From: WHTX01 sp038255145
Lineage (GTDB): Bacteria; Actinomycetota; Acidimicrobiia; Acidimicrobiales; CAIXPF01
NCBI GenBank assembly: GCA_038255145.1
Contig: JBBSLP010000095.1
Span: 1 to 14,749, forward strand
DNA length: 14,749 bases
Direction of reading: 5' to 3'
Position numbers and translations under genes: made by a program. The notes below the pieces were generated by a model that made no database searches, was not told the DNA's origin, and saw only the letters and a program-made list of their open reading frames with translations. Shown piece after piece: positions 7,620 through 13,018 of the stretch (its first letter is position 1; each line of letters begins with the position of its first letter).

Positions 7620-7698
7620 GTGACGGGGTCCCTCCGATCGGTGGCGTTCGCCACCTTGTCCGGGCAGCCGCTCATCGGCAGCTTCACCGTGGCCCTTT
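7620..7698 (-). promoter_or_regulatory. Conserved structured 5' leader, copy B
   Basis: On the minus strand this reads GCTAAAGG, then CTGCCGAT, a variable part, CAA, the hairpin GGTGGC-GAAC-GCCACC (plus strand 7640-7655), then GATCGGAGGGA and ten bases to the ATG. CCGAT (7674-7678) can pair with ATCGG (7634-7638). The arms of both helices are unchanged from copy A, while the hairpin loop and the C-rich segment differ. Confidence 0.5.
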
Positions 7699-7843
7699 AG
7701 CGGCGGCGCGAATTGGCGATGCGGCCGCGGTGGTGATCGATGGCTCCGCAGACGGGTTGGTCATCAGGTCGCGCCTGGTGCTGGAGCACGGTGGTCGGGT
7801 GTGGTCACCGCCAGCTCGGACGGCTCCGCCCCGTGACGCCTGT

Positions 7844-7849
7844 CATCAT
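7844..7849 (+). promoter_or_regulatory. Possible -10 element for a leaderless nitroreductase transcript
   Basis: CATCAT ends six bases before the ATG at 7856 and no Shine-Dalgarno is present. That placement fits a leaderless mRNA, common in actinobacteria, but the hexamer is only a weak match to TANNNT and I saw no good -35. Confidence 0.25.
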
Positions 7850-7855
7850 GGGCCC

Positions 7856-8524
7856 ATGAGCAGCCACGACCTGTACGAGGTGATGAGCACGCTGCGGGCG
7901 GTGCGTCGCCTGCGACCGGACCCCATCCCCGCCGAGGTGCTCGAGCGGGTGCTGCAGGCGGCGTGCTGGGCGCCGACCGGGGGCAACATGCAGCCGTGGC
8001 GGATCATCGTGGTGCGCAGCCCCGAGCACAAGCAGGCGTTGGCGGACATCTACGGCCCGGAGTGGACGACCTACGTCGGGTTCAGCCGCCGTCGCGTCGA
8101 CAAGCAGGGCCTGCCCGAGGACGAGCGGGCCAAGGTGGAGCGGACCCTGGTCGCCGGTGACCACCTGGCCGAGCACCTGGCCGAGGCGCCGGTCATCCTC
8201 ATGTTCATCGCCAACCCGGCGTTCATGGCCATCACCGACAAGAACCTGGACCGCATCTCCATGGTCGGTGGGGGCTCGGTGTACACGGCCGTGCAGAACA
8301 CCATGCTGGCCTGCGTGGCCGAGGGACTGGGCTGCACCCTGACCACCCTGCACTGCCTGCGCGAGCCCGAGGTCAAGACGGCACTCGGCATCCCCGACGA
8401 CTGGGCCACCCTGGCCATGGTCCCCATCGGCTACCCCGTCGGCCGGGGTCACGGGCCCATCACCCGCCGGCCCCCGTCCGAGCTCGTCTACGACGACGCC
8501 TACGGCCAGGCCTGGACGGGCTGA
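7856..8524 (+). CDS. Nitroreductase-family flavoprotein
   Basis: The 222-residue product has nitroreductase-fold hallmarks: an N-terminal helix with LRAVRRLRPDPIP, the FMN-contact motif CWAPTGGNMQPWRIIVV, a central APVILMF strand, the dimer-core segment SVYTAVQNTMLACVAEGLGC and a late MVPIGYPVGRG. Such enzymes are FMN-dependent homodimers that use NAD(P)H to reduce nitro, quinone or enone substrates; the physiological substrate here is unknown. I chose ATG at 7856 (MSSHDLYEVM) because the fold starts there; the upstream open frame to 7730 does not look coding. No Shine-Dalgarno precedes it. A related protein lies at 12145-12786 on the other strand. The gene converges on the phosphatase gene across a hairpin. 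Confidence 0.87.
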   Translation: MSSHDLYEVMSTLRAVRRLRPDPIPAEVLERVLQAACWAPTGGNMQPWRIIVVRSPEHKQALADIYGPEWTTYVGFSRRRVDKQGLPEDERAKVERTLVAGDHLAEHLAEAPVILMFIANPAFMAITDKNLDRISMVGGGSVYTAVQNTMLACVAEGLGCTLTTLHCLREPEVKTALGIPDDWATLAMVPIGYPVGRGHGPITRRPPSELVYDDAYGQAWTG

Positions 8525-8536
8525 TCTCGACAGATC

Positions 8537-8565
8537 CCGACCACGGACCTGGCTGCCGCGGTCGG
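8537..8565. terminator. Bidirectional hairpin terminator between convergent genes
   Basis: CCGACCACGG at 8537-8546 pairs with CCGCGGTCGG at 8556-8565 with one mismatch and a nine-base loop. It fills the 48-base gap between the nitroreductase stop (8524) and phosphatase stop (8573), so it can serve both. Confidence 0.65.
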
Positions 8566-8572
8566 TCCAGAT

Positions 8573-9037
8573 CTACTGACCGGCGTCCAGATCGATCCGT
8601 CGCACCCACCGCGACTGCCACGGCACCTCGACGGCGTGGCGGTCGTAGCGCTGGCGGATCCAGCTGACGGCGTCGGCCCGGGGGATGCCGCTCATCACGG
8701 CCATCACCGCCAGGGCCGTGCCCGTGCGCCCACGACCGCCGCGGCAGGCCACCTCCACCCGTTCCTCCGCGGCCCGCTCCCATGCCTCCCGCAGGGCGGC
8801 GACGGCATCGGCCCGGTCCGAGGGCAGGCGGAAGTCAGGCCAGCGGACCCAGCGCCGGGGCCAGTCGACCTCGGGCGGCGCCCCCAGCAGGTACATCCCG
8901 AACTCGGGTGTAGGCCCTGGTGGGAGGGGGTGACGCAGGCCTCGCCCCCGCACCCGCCGCCCGTCGGGCAGCTCGACGATCCCATCACCAGGAGGCCAGG
9001 AACCCACGCCGGCCGACGGTAGCGGCCCGTGGCCCAC
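8573..9037 (-). CDS. Protein-tyrosine/dual-specificity phosphatase-like protein
   Basis: The 154-residue protein has a C-X5-R phosphate loop, CRGGRGRTG, with catalytic Cys98 and Arg104, and a WPD loop (W66-P67-D68) that would supply the general acid. The residue before the cysteine is Ala, not the usual His (VACRGG rather than HCXXG). The ending YDRHAVEVPWQSRWV is typical of a small actinobacterial phosphatase family. It probably hydrolyses phosphotyrosine or a small phosphorylated molecule in the cytoplasm. GTG at 9037 is the most upstream plausible start but has no strong Shine-Dalgarno; an internal GTG (about residue 11) is possible. It starts six bases after the stop of the SDR-like remnant, suggesting it was once translated in the same operon. 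Confidence 0.82.
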   Translation of the reverse strand: MGHGPLPSAGVGSWPPGDGIVELPDGRRVRGRGLRHPLPPGPTPEFGMYLLGAPPEVDWPRRWVRWPDFRLPSDRADAVAALREAWERAAEERVEVACRGGRGRTGTALAVMAVMSGIPRADAVSWIRQRYDRHAVEVPWQSRWVRRIDLDAGQ

Positions 9038-9043
9038 CCACGA

Positions 9044-9304
9044 TCAGGTGGGCCAGGTGAAGCGGTCGTCGGCCCGGTAGTCGTCGCGTCGAGCGGCCCG
9101 GGCCAGGTCGACGGGCCCGGGGGCGTCATCGCCGACGAGCAGGCGCAACGGCCCCTCGTCCCGGTCGAGGTGGGCCACCAGCGCCCGTGCGGCCACGTCG
9201 GGCCCCGCTTCGACGTCGTCCTCCCCATCCTCGGGCGACGACGGCCCCCAGGGCACGACGGGCGACCCGAAGAGCTGGGTGCGCAGAGGGTCGTAGGCCA
9301 CGTC
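9044..9304 (-). pseudogene. C-terminal remnant, possibly a short-chain dehydrogenase (SDR)
   Basis: The minus frame ends with about 85 protein-like residues containing VAARALVAHLDRDEGPLRLLVGDDA, then RFTWPT and TGA. An ARA(I/L)V..L...GPLRLLVGDDA pattern is typical of SDR C-termini, where it follows the substrate loop. The Rossmann glycine motif and YxxxK catalytic site, which should lie upstream, are absent: the reading frame runs directly into the antisense of a TetR gene at about 9300. No start with a ribosome-binding site is visible. It looks like a 3' gene fragment whose front was deleted. The SDR assignment rests on one short motif and could be wrong; the truncation is more secure. Confidence 0.45.
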
Positions 9305-9916
9305 AGCCGTGGCGGCGCAGCCCGCCGTGCCGTGGAGGCGGCCACGCTCGAGCTCGTGGCCGAGGTGGGCTACGCCCGGCTGACCATCGAGGCCATCGCC
9401 GCCCGGGCCGGCGTGGGCAAGCAGACCATCTACCGGTGGTGGCCCAACAAGGGTGCGGTCCTCTTCGACGCCATGCTCGCGGCCTCGGCCGACGCCGGGG
9501 GTGGCCACGCGCTGCCCGACACCGGTGACCTGGTCCGGGACGTGGGCACGGTCATGCGGGCCATCGTGGCCGAGCTGGTCGACCCGGCCACCGACCGCCG
9601 GCAGCGGGCGGTCACCGCCGAGATCCAGGGCGACCCCCAGCTCGCTTCCGACGTCGTCGACCGGTTGCTGGCACCGCAGGTCGATGCCGTCGTCGCCCGA
9701 CTGCGCACCGGGCAGCAGCAGGGCCAGCTCGATGCCGATGCCGACCCCGCCGTGGTGGCCGAGCTGCTCATCGGCCCCATCTTCCACCGCTGGCTGCTGC
9801 GCACCGGACCGCTCGATGCCCACCACGCCGACGAGATCGTGCGCCACGTGCTCGGCCCCTCGACCGCCGACGCCGGCCCCTCGACCGCCGACGCCGGCCC
9901 CTCGACCGCCTCCACC
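9305..9916 (+). pseudogene. TetR-family regulator lacking a start and a proper stop
   Basis: From about 9311 the plus strand encodes AARRAVEAATLELVAEVGY, then LTIEAIAARAGVGKQTIYRWW and PNKGAVLFDAM, a clear TetR helix-turn-helix, followed by a helical ligand-binding domain to about IVRHVLG (9853). Two features are abnormal. The usual first 10-20 residues (a start and a GRPR-type arm) are replaced by sequence antisense to the SDR-like fragment, with no ATG or well-placed GTG nearby; a GTG at 9332 would cut into helix 1. At the other end the frame runs through 21-bp repeats and on to 10246, overlapping the membrane-protein gene by over 300 bases. In intact loci a TetR gene often diverges from the SDR it controls; a deletion across that shared promoter would give this arrangement. 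It could still be expressed from an unusual start. Confidence 0.72.
9854..9916 (+). repeat. 21-bp tandem repeat at the 3' end of the TetR frame
   Basis: Units at 9854-9874 and 9875-9895 are identical, and a third at 9896-9916 differs at its end. They encode GPSTADA, GPSTADA and GPSTAST. Because 21 is a multiple of three, unit gain or loss would keep the frame. The repeat sits where the TetR domain should have ended. Confidence 0.85.
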
Positions 9917-9920
9917 GACG

Positions 9921-10526
9921 GTGCCGCAGTGGGCGGCGACCACCCGGGTCACCCGCTCGGCCCGTCAGCCGCTGTGGCTCAGCCAGAAGCTGCTCGCCGT
10001 CGTCCTCGTCGTGTCCCTGGTGGTCGTCGGCCTCGGCGTCGCATCCCTGATCCGCTCGGCGGTGCGGACCTTCGGCGGTGCCACGGTGTCGACGCCCGGC
10101 ACCCTCAGGGTCGATCTGGACGAAGGCCGCTACACCCTGTTCGAGCGCGTCGGATCGAAGACCCAGGTCGGTCCGGTGACGGCGTCGAGGACCGACAGGC
10201 CCCGGGTCGGCGCCGAGAGCGTGTCCGTCACCGGGCCCGACGGTGAGCCCGTGTCGGTGGCCCGCCGGTCGGTGTCCGAGACGCTCACCCTGAACGACAC
10301 CATCTACGTGGGCGTGGCCGGCTTCACCGCCGAGCGCTCCGGTGGCTACGTCGTGGTGGTCGGCGGTGAGCCCACGGTGGTGCGACTGGGCCGGACGCTG
10401 TCCGACGGCACCTCGTCCGCCCTGGTCCTGACCGCAGTGGGCATCGTCCTCGGAGGGGTGTCGGGCACGGCACTGCTGGTCATCGTGTTCGTCAAGAGCT
10501 CACGACGCCGCAACCCCGTGCTCTGA
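9921..10526 (+). CDS. Two-transmembrane protein of unknown function
   Basis: The 201-residue product has a first membrane helix at about 24-44 (LLAVVLVVSLVVVGLGVASL), an intervening region of about 120 residues rich in Val, Thr and Gly that looks like beta structure, a second helix at about 166-191, and a basic tail KSSRRRNPVL. The charge pattern predicts both ends in the cytoplasm and the middle domain outside. I do not recognise a family. GTG at 9921 is the first sensible start, but it has no Shine-Dalgarno and lies inside the extended TetR frame in a different phase, so the true start is uncertain and a frameshifted fusion is possible. It converges on the 10574-10996 gene. Confidence 0.72.
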   Translation: MPQWAATTRVTRSARQPLWLSQKLLAVVLVVSLVVVGLGVASLIRSAVRTFGGATVSTPGTLRVDLDEGRYTLFERVGSKTQVGPVTASRTDRPRVGAESVSVTGPDGEPVSVARRSVSETLTLNDTIYVGVAGFTAERSGGYVVVVGGEPTVVRLGRTLSDGTSSALVLTAVGIVLGGVSGTALLVIVFVKSSRRRNPVL

Positions 10527-10573
10527 AGGCCAGGCTGGGACCGGGCAAGGGGACACGTCGACCCGGCCCCCGG

Positions 10574-10996
10574 CTAGGGGTAGCGGGATTCGACATCGGT
10601 GAAGAAGGCGTCGGACAGTCGGGCGAAGTCGTCCCGGCTGATGGCGATGGCATCACCGAACTCGATCTTGAGCACGGTCTGCGCCGGCTTCATCTTGATG
10701 GCCTTCTCCGCCGTCATCACGCCGTCGTTGTTCGACAGCGAGCCGCACAGGATCCGCACCTCGTTGAGCGGGTTGCTGTCCTTGCCCTCGAGTCCCCGGG
10801 CCCGGTGCAGGAACAGGTTGTCGAGCACGAGGACCATGTTGGCGAAGAACTGGGGCTCGAAGGCGGCGACCGCGGCCTCGCCGGCGGCGCCGGTCCTGGC
10901 CGCCGCCACCAGGGCGTCGTAGGCGGCCAGCTGCAGGGCGATGCGGGCCCGGGAGGCGTCGACGTACTCCTTGGTGTAGCTGTTGACGGAGAGCAT
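10574..10996 (-). CDS. Conserved actinobacterial protein of unknown function (140 aa)
   Basis: The frame encodes 140 residues beginning MLSVNSYTKEYVDASRARIA. The first half is predicted helical (LQLAAYDALVAAAR, then FFANMVLVLDNLFLHRARGLEG). A distinctive KDSNPLNEVRILCGSL segment follows at 72-87, and the second half has alternating strands and helices (TVLKIEFGDAIAISRDDFARLSDAFF). I have no functional name for it; it lacks a signal peptide, membrane helix or recognised catalytic motif, so it is probably soluble and cytoplasmic. The ATG at 10996 has no Shine-Dalgarno but a TACCTT hexamer eight bases upstream, consistent with leaderless transcription. The frame stays open upstream to 11308, antisense to the methyltransferase, and is not coding there. 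Confidence 0.78.
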   Translation of the reverse strand: MLSVNSYTKEYVDASRARIALQLAAYDALVAAARTGAAGEAAVAAFEPQFFANMVLVLDNLFLHRARGLEGKDSNPLNEVRILCGSLSNNDGVMTAEKAIKMKPAQTVLKIEFGDAIAISRDDFARLSDAFFTDVESRYP

Positions 10997-11004
10997 GGGC
11001 ACGG

Positions 11005-11010
11005 AAGGTA
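11005..11010 (-). promoter_or_regulatory. Candidate -10 (TACCTT) for leaderless transcription
   Basis: On the minus strand TACCTT fits the TANNNT consensus and ends eight bases before the ATG at 10996. Its position would place the transcript start at or next to the start codon, and no ribosome-binding site competes with this reading. Confidence 0.4.
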
Positions 11011-11043
11011 GCGGCTCGACGCCGACCCCGCCGGGTGTCCTGC

Positions 11044-11093
11044 GGTGGTCCCATGGGTGGTCTGATGTGGTGGTCTGATGAGGTGGTCTGATG
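11044..11093 (+). repeat. 13-bp tandem repeat spanning the methyltransferase start
   Basis: GGTGGTCTGATG occurs at 11056-11067, 11069-11080 and 11082-11093, each separated by one base, with a diverged copy GGTGGTCCCATG at 11044-11055. Each full copy holds an ATG (11065, 11078, 11091), and with a 13-base period these fall in three different frames. Only 11078 opens the methyltransferase frame; 11065 opens an eight-codon frame ending at 11091. Confidence 0.85.
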
Positions 11094-11881
11094 AGGGGGT
11101 GTCCGTTCCCCGAGACCCCGTGGCGTTGGCCGAGGTGCTGTGGCAGGCCGGCTTCGTGGCCGCGGAGGAGGAGGCGGACGAGCTGCTGACCGGTGCGGCC
11201 GGCGACCACCACCGGCTCGACGCCATGGTGGCCCGCCGGCTGACCGGTGAACCGCTGGCCTGGATCACCGGCACCACCCAGTTCTGCGAGCTGGCCATCC
11301 ACGTCCACCCCGGGGTCTACGTCCCCCGGTGGCAGAGCGAGCCCCTGGCCCGCCGGGCCGTCGAGCGGCTACCGGCCACCGGGGTGGCCGTCGACCTGTG
11401 CACCGGGGCCGGGGCCATCGCCGCCACCCTGGCCGCCGGCCACCCCCGAGCCCGGGTGGTGGGCACCGACGTCGACGAGCGGGCCGTGGCCTGCGCGGCG
11501 GCCAACGGCGTGGAGGCGTACCGGGGTGACCTGTTCGACCCCCTGCCTCCCGAGCTCGTCGGCCGGGTCGACGTGGTGGTGGGCGTCGTGCCCTACGTGC
11601 CCACCCTGGCCCTGCCCCTCCTGCAGCGCGACACCCTGGCCTTCGAGTCGGCCCGCGCCTACGACGGCGGTCCCGAGGGCACCACCGTCCTGCGCCGGGC
11701 CCTGGAGGGCGCGGTCCACGTCCTGAGGCCGGGCGGTGCCCTCCTCCTCGAGCTGGGCGGTGACCAGGCCGACCTGGTGGCCGACGACCTGGCCCGGCTG
11801 GGCTACGTCGACGTCATCGTCCTCGTCGACGACGACGATGACGTGCGCGGCATCGAGGCCACGCTTGGTCCGAGGGGCTGA
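11078..11881 (+). CDS. PrmC/HemK-related SAM-dependent methyltransferase
   Basis: The 267-residue protein resembles the actinobacterial PrmC-related group of putative glutamine-N5 methyltransferases. It has an N-terminal helical region with LTGEPLAWITG and YVPR (82-84), a SAM motif AVDLCTGAGAIAATLA (104-119), the acidic VVGTDVDERAV after strand 2, a DGGPEGTTVLRRAL segment and HVLRPGGALLLELG. In true PrmC enzymes NPPY contacts the substrate glutamine; here the equivalent is VVPY (170-173, followed by VP), so the Asn is lost. Release-factor methylation is therefore doubtful, and the target is unknown. ATG at 11078 lies inside a 13-bp repeat array; GTG at 11099 (MSVPRDPVALAEV) fits the family N-terminus equally well. 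It diverges from the 10574-10996 gene. Confidence 0.82.
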   Translation: MRWSDEGVSVPRDPVALAEVLWQAGFVAAEEEADELLTGAAGDHHRLDAMVARRLTGEPLAWITGTTQFCELAIHVHPGVYVPRWQSEPLARRAVERLPATGVAVDLCTGAGAIAATLAAGHPRARVVGTDVDERAVACAAANGVEAYRGDLFDPLPPELVGRVDVVVGVVPYVPTLALPLLQRDTLAFESARAYDGGPEGTTVLRRALEGAVHVLRPGGALLLELGGDQADLVADDLARLGYVDVIVLVDDDDDVRGIEATLGPRG

Positions 11882-11882
11882 C

Positions 11883-12053
11883 CTCGGTCGGTCGGGGGAC
11901 CGGGGCACGTTGGCTCCCGGGCGCCGGGCCGACCTCGTGGCCGTGCACGGGGATCCGCTCCGACGCCTCGAGGTGCTGCGCCTGCCTTGCCTGGTCATGC
12001 AGGGCGGACGGGTCGTCCACCGCGTCGAGGAGCACCGCAACCCCGGGGGCTGA
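11883..12053 (+). pseudogene. C-terminal remnant of an amidohydrolase-family gene
   Basis: In the frame ending with TGA at 12051-12053 the translation reads LGRSGDRGTLAPGRRADLVA, then VHGDPLRRLEVLRLPCLVMQ and GGRVVHR. That is the usual end of amidohydrolase-superfamily enzymes (imidazolonepropionase/prolidase-like), where G.L.PG..ADLV...GDPL...V..GG..V forms the closing beta-sandwich. The catalytic TIM barrel with its metal ligands is wholly absent. The match begins immediately at the stop of the methyltransferase in another frame, and no start codon with a ribosome-binding site is seen. It is a non-functional 3' fragment of about 56 codons left by a deletion. Confidence 0.75.
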
Positions 12054-12061
12054 CCTGGCGT

Positions 12062-12080
12062 CACGCCGGCCACCGGCGTG
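12062..12080. terminator. Perfect hairpin, probable terminator
   Basis: CACGCCGG at 12062-12069 and CCGGCGTG at 12073-12080 form an eight-pair stem with a three-base loop. It lies nine bases after the amidohydrolase remnant's stop and 65 bases beyond the stop of the leftward nitroreductase, so it may end transcription from both sides. No T-run follows. Confidence 0.6.
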
Positions 12081-12144
12081 CCTGGCCGCAGTGGAGGACC
12101 TGCTCCCGCCACGGTGGCCCCGCGCCGACCGCAACGCTCGAGCC

Positions 12145-12786
12145 TCAGCCGATGGAGGCGCCGAACTGGTCGACGTAGGCGATCTCCTCGAGGGGGCGGC
12201 GGGTCAGCTTCTTGGGGAAGGGCAGCAACGGCCAACCCATGGCCAGGTGGGCGGCGGTGGCGAAGCCGTCGGGGATGCCCAGCAGCTCCTTCACGTCGGG
12301 CTCCCGCTCGCACAGCAGCGTGGTCAGCGCCGCGCCCAGGCCGACCTCACGGCACTTGAGCAGCACGTTCTGCACCGCGGGGTACACCGAGGCGCCGCCG
12401 ACGATGGACAGGCGGTCGAGCTCGTGGTCGGTGGGGTGGATGCCCGAGAGCTCGGCGCACACGACGACGATGACGGGCACCTCGCCGAAGTGCTCGGCGA
12501 ACTGGTCGGCCTCGGCGAACGACGAGCGCTTGGGGGGACCGGCCGGAGCCGGCGCGTTGCCGGCCCGCTCGGCCATGTACTGCTTCCACGGCGCCAGGTA
12601 CCACTGGCCCAGCAACGCCTTCTTGTCCGGGTCGCGGACGGCGATGAAGCGGACGGGCTGGCGGTTGCCGCCCTGCGGTCCCCAGCGGCCGGCGTCGAGC
12701 ACGGTGCGCAGGACGTCGGTACCCACCGGCTCGTCGGTGAACTGCCGGCACGTCGCCATGCTGTGGGCGATCTCGTCGAACTCCAC
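12145..12786 (-). CDS. Nitroreductase-family flavoprotein (second copy)
   Basis: The 213-residue protein has the nitroreductase plan: ATCRQFTDEPV near the N-terminus, GRWGPQGGNRQPVRFIAV for FMN binding, VPVIVVV, then LDRLSIVGGASVYPAVQNVLLKCREVGLGAALTTL and LGIPDGFATAAHLAMG. The last blocks resemble the protein at 7856-8524 (LDRISMVGGGSVYTAVQN, LGCTLTTL, LGIPDDWATLAMV), so the two are paralogues, though they differ in the middle lid region. It is presumably a dimeric FMN oxidoreductase with unknown substrate. GTG at 12786 is chosen because AGGGGG lies about seven bases upstream and the fold begins there. A TACCAT hexamer at 12825-12830 could be its -10. It is followed by the hairpin at 12062-12080. 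Confidence 0.87.
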   Translation of the reverse strand: MEFDEIAHSMATCRQFTDEPVGTDVLRTVLDAGRWGPQGGNRQPVRFIAVRDPDKKALLGQWYLAPWKQYMAERAGNAPAPAGPPKRSSFAEADQFAEHFGEVPVIVVVCAELSGIHPTDHELDRLSIVGGASVYPAVQNVLLKCREVGLGAALTTLLCEREPDVKELLGIPDGFATAAHLAMGWPLLPFPKKLTRRPLEEIAYVDQFGASIG

Positions 12787-12824
12787 CGCTGAACCCCCTG
12801 GTTGCCTCGTGGTCTGCCCGCGGG

Positions 12825-12830
12825 ATGGTA
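12825..12830 (-). promoter_or_regulatory. Candidate -10 (TACCAT) for the second nitroreductase
   Basis: TACCAT on the minus strand fits TANNNT and would start a transcript with a leader of about 30 bases, containing the AGGGGG ribosome-binding site. The -35 is not clear, and transcription may instead read through from the DUF899 gene. Confidence 0.3.
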
Positions 12831-12834
12831 GGCG

Positions 12835-13017
12835 TCAGCGGCACCGGCTGTGCTCCGTGTCCGGCGCATCCGTCGCCGGCGGCGCCGGAGACCGGGCCCG
12901 CAACCACGCCACCCGCACGGCGACCAGGGCCATGCCCCCCGTGGTCACGGCCAGGGACAGGACCTCCTCGACGGGCATGCCCCCCACGTGGGCGAGCACG
13001 ACCCCCACGGCCAGCAC
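12835..13017 (-). CDS. Small membrane protein, translationally coupled to the DUF899 gene
   Basis: A 60-codon gene starts with GTG at 13017, one base after the stop of the DUF899 gene (13019). GGGGAGG lies six bases upstream inside that gene, an excellent ribosome-binding site that supports real translation and coupling. The product begins MLAVGVVLAHVGGMPVEEVL, continues with a hydrophobic stretch (about 20-40, LSLAVTTGGMALVAVRVAWL) and ends in a polar tail SPAPPATDAPDTEHSRCR. It is probably a one- or two-pass inner-membrane peptide. I recall LAHVGGxPVEE-type short proteins in actinobacteria but know no function. It is too small for domain-based prediction. Confidence 0.65.
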   Translation of the reverse strand: MLAVGVVLAHVGGMPVEEVLSLAVTTGGMALVAVRVAWLRARSPAPPATDAPDTEHSRCR

Positions 13018-13018
13018 G

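Noticed and set aside
6325..7698. Cyclic-di-GMP (GEMM) riboswitch reading of the shared leader
   Set aside because: CCGATAA and GGCAA resemble pieces of GEMM in copy A, but copy B lacks them, and the GGGACGCAAAGCC core and second stem are absent.
9029..9304. Plus-strand extension of the TetR protein (MAHPRSGGPGEAVV...)
   Set aside because: This part is antisense to the SDR-like fragment and does not resemble a TetR N-terminus.
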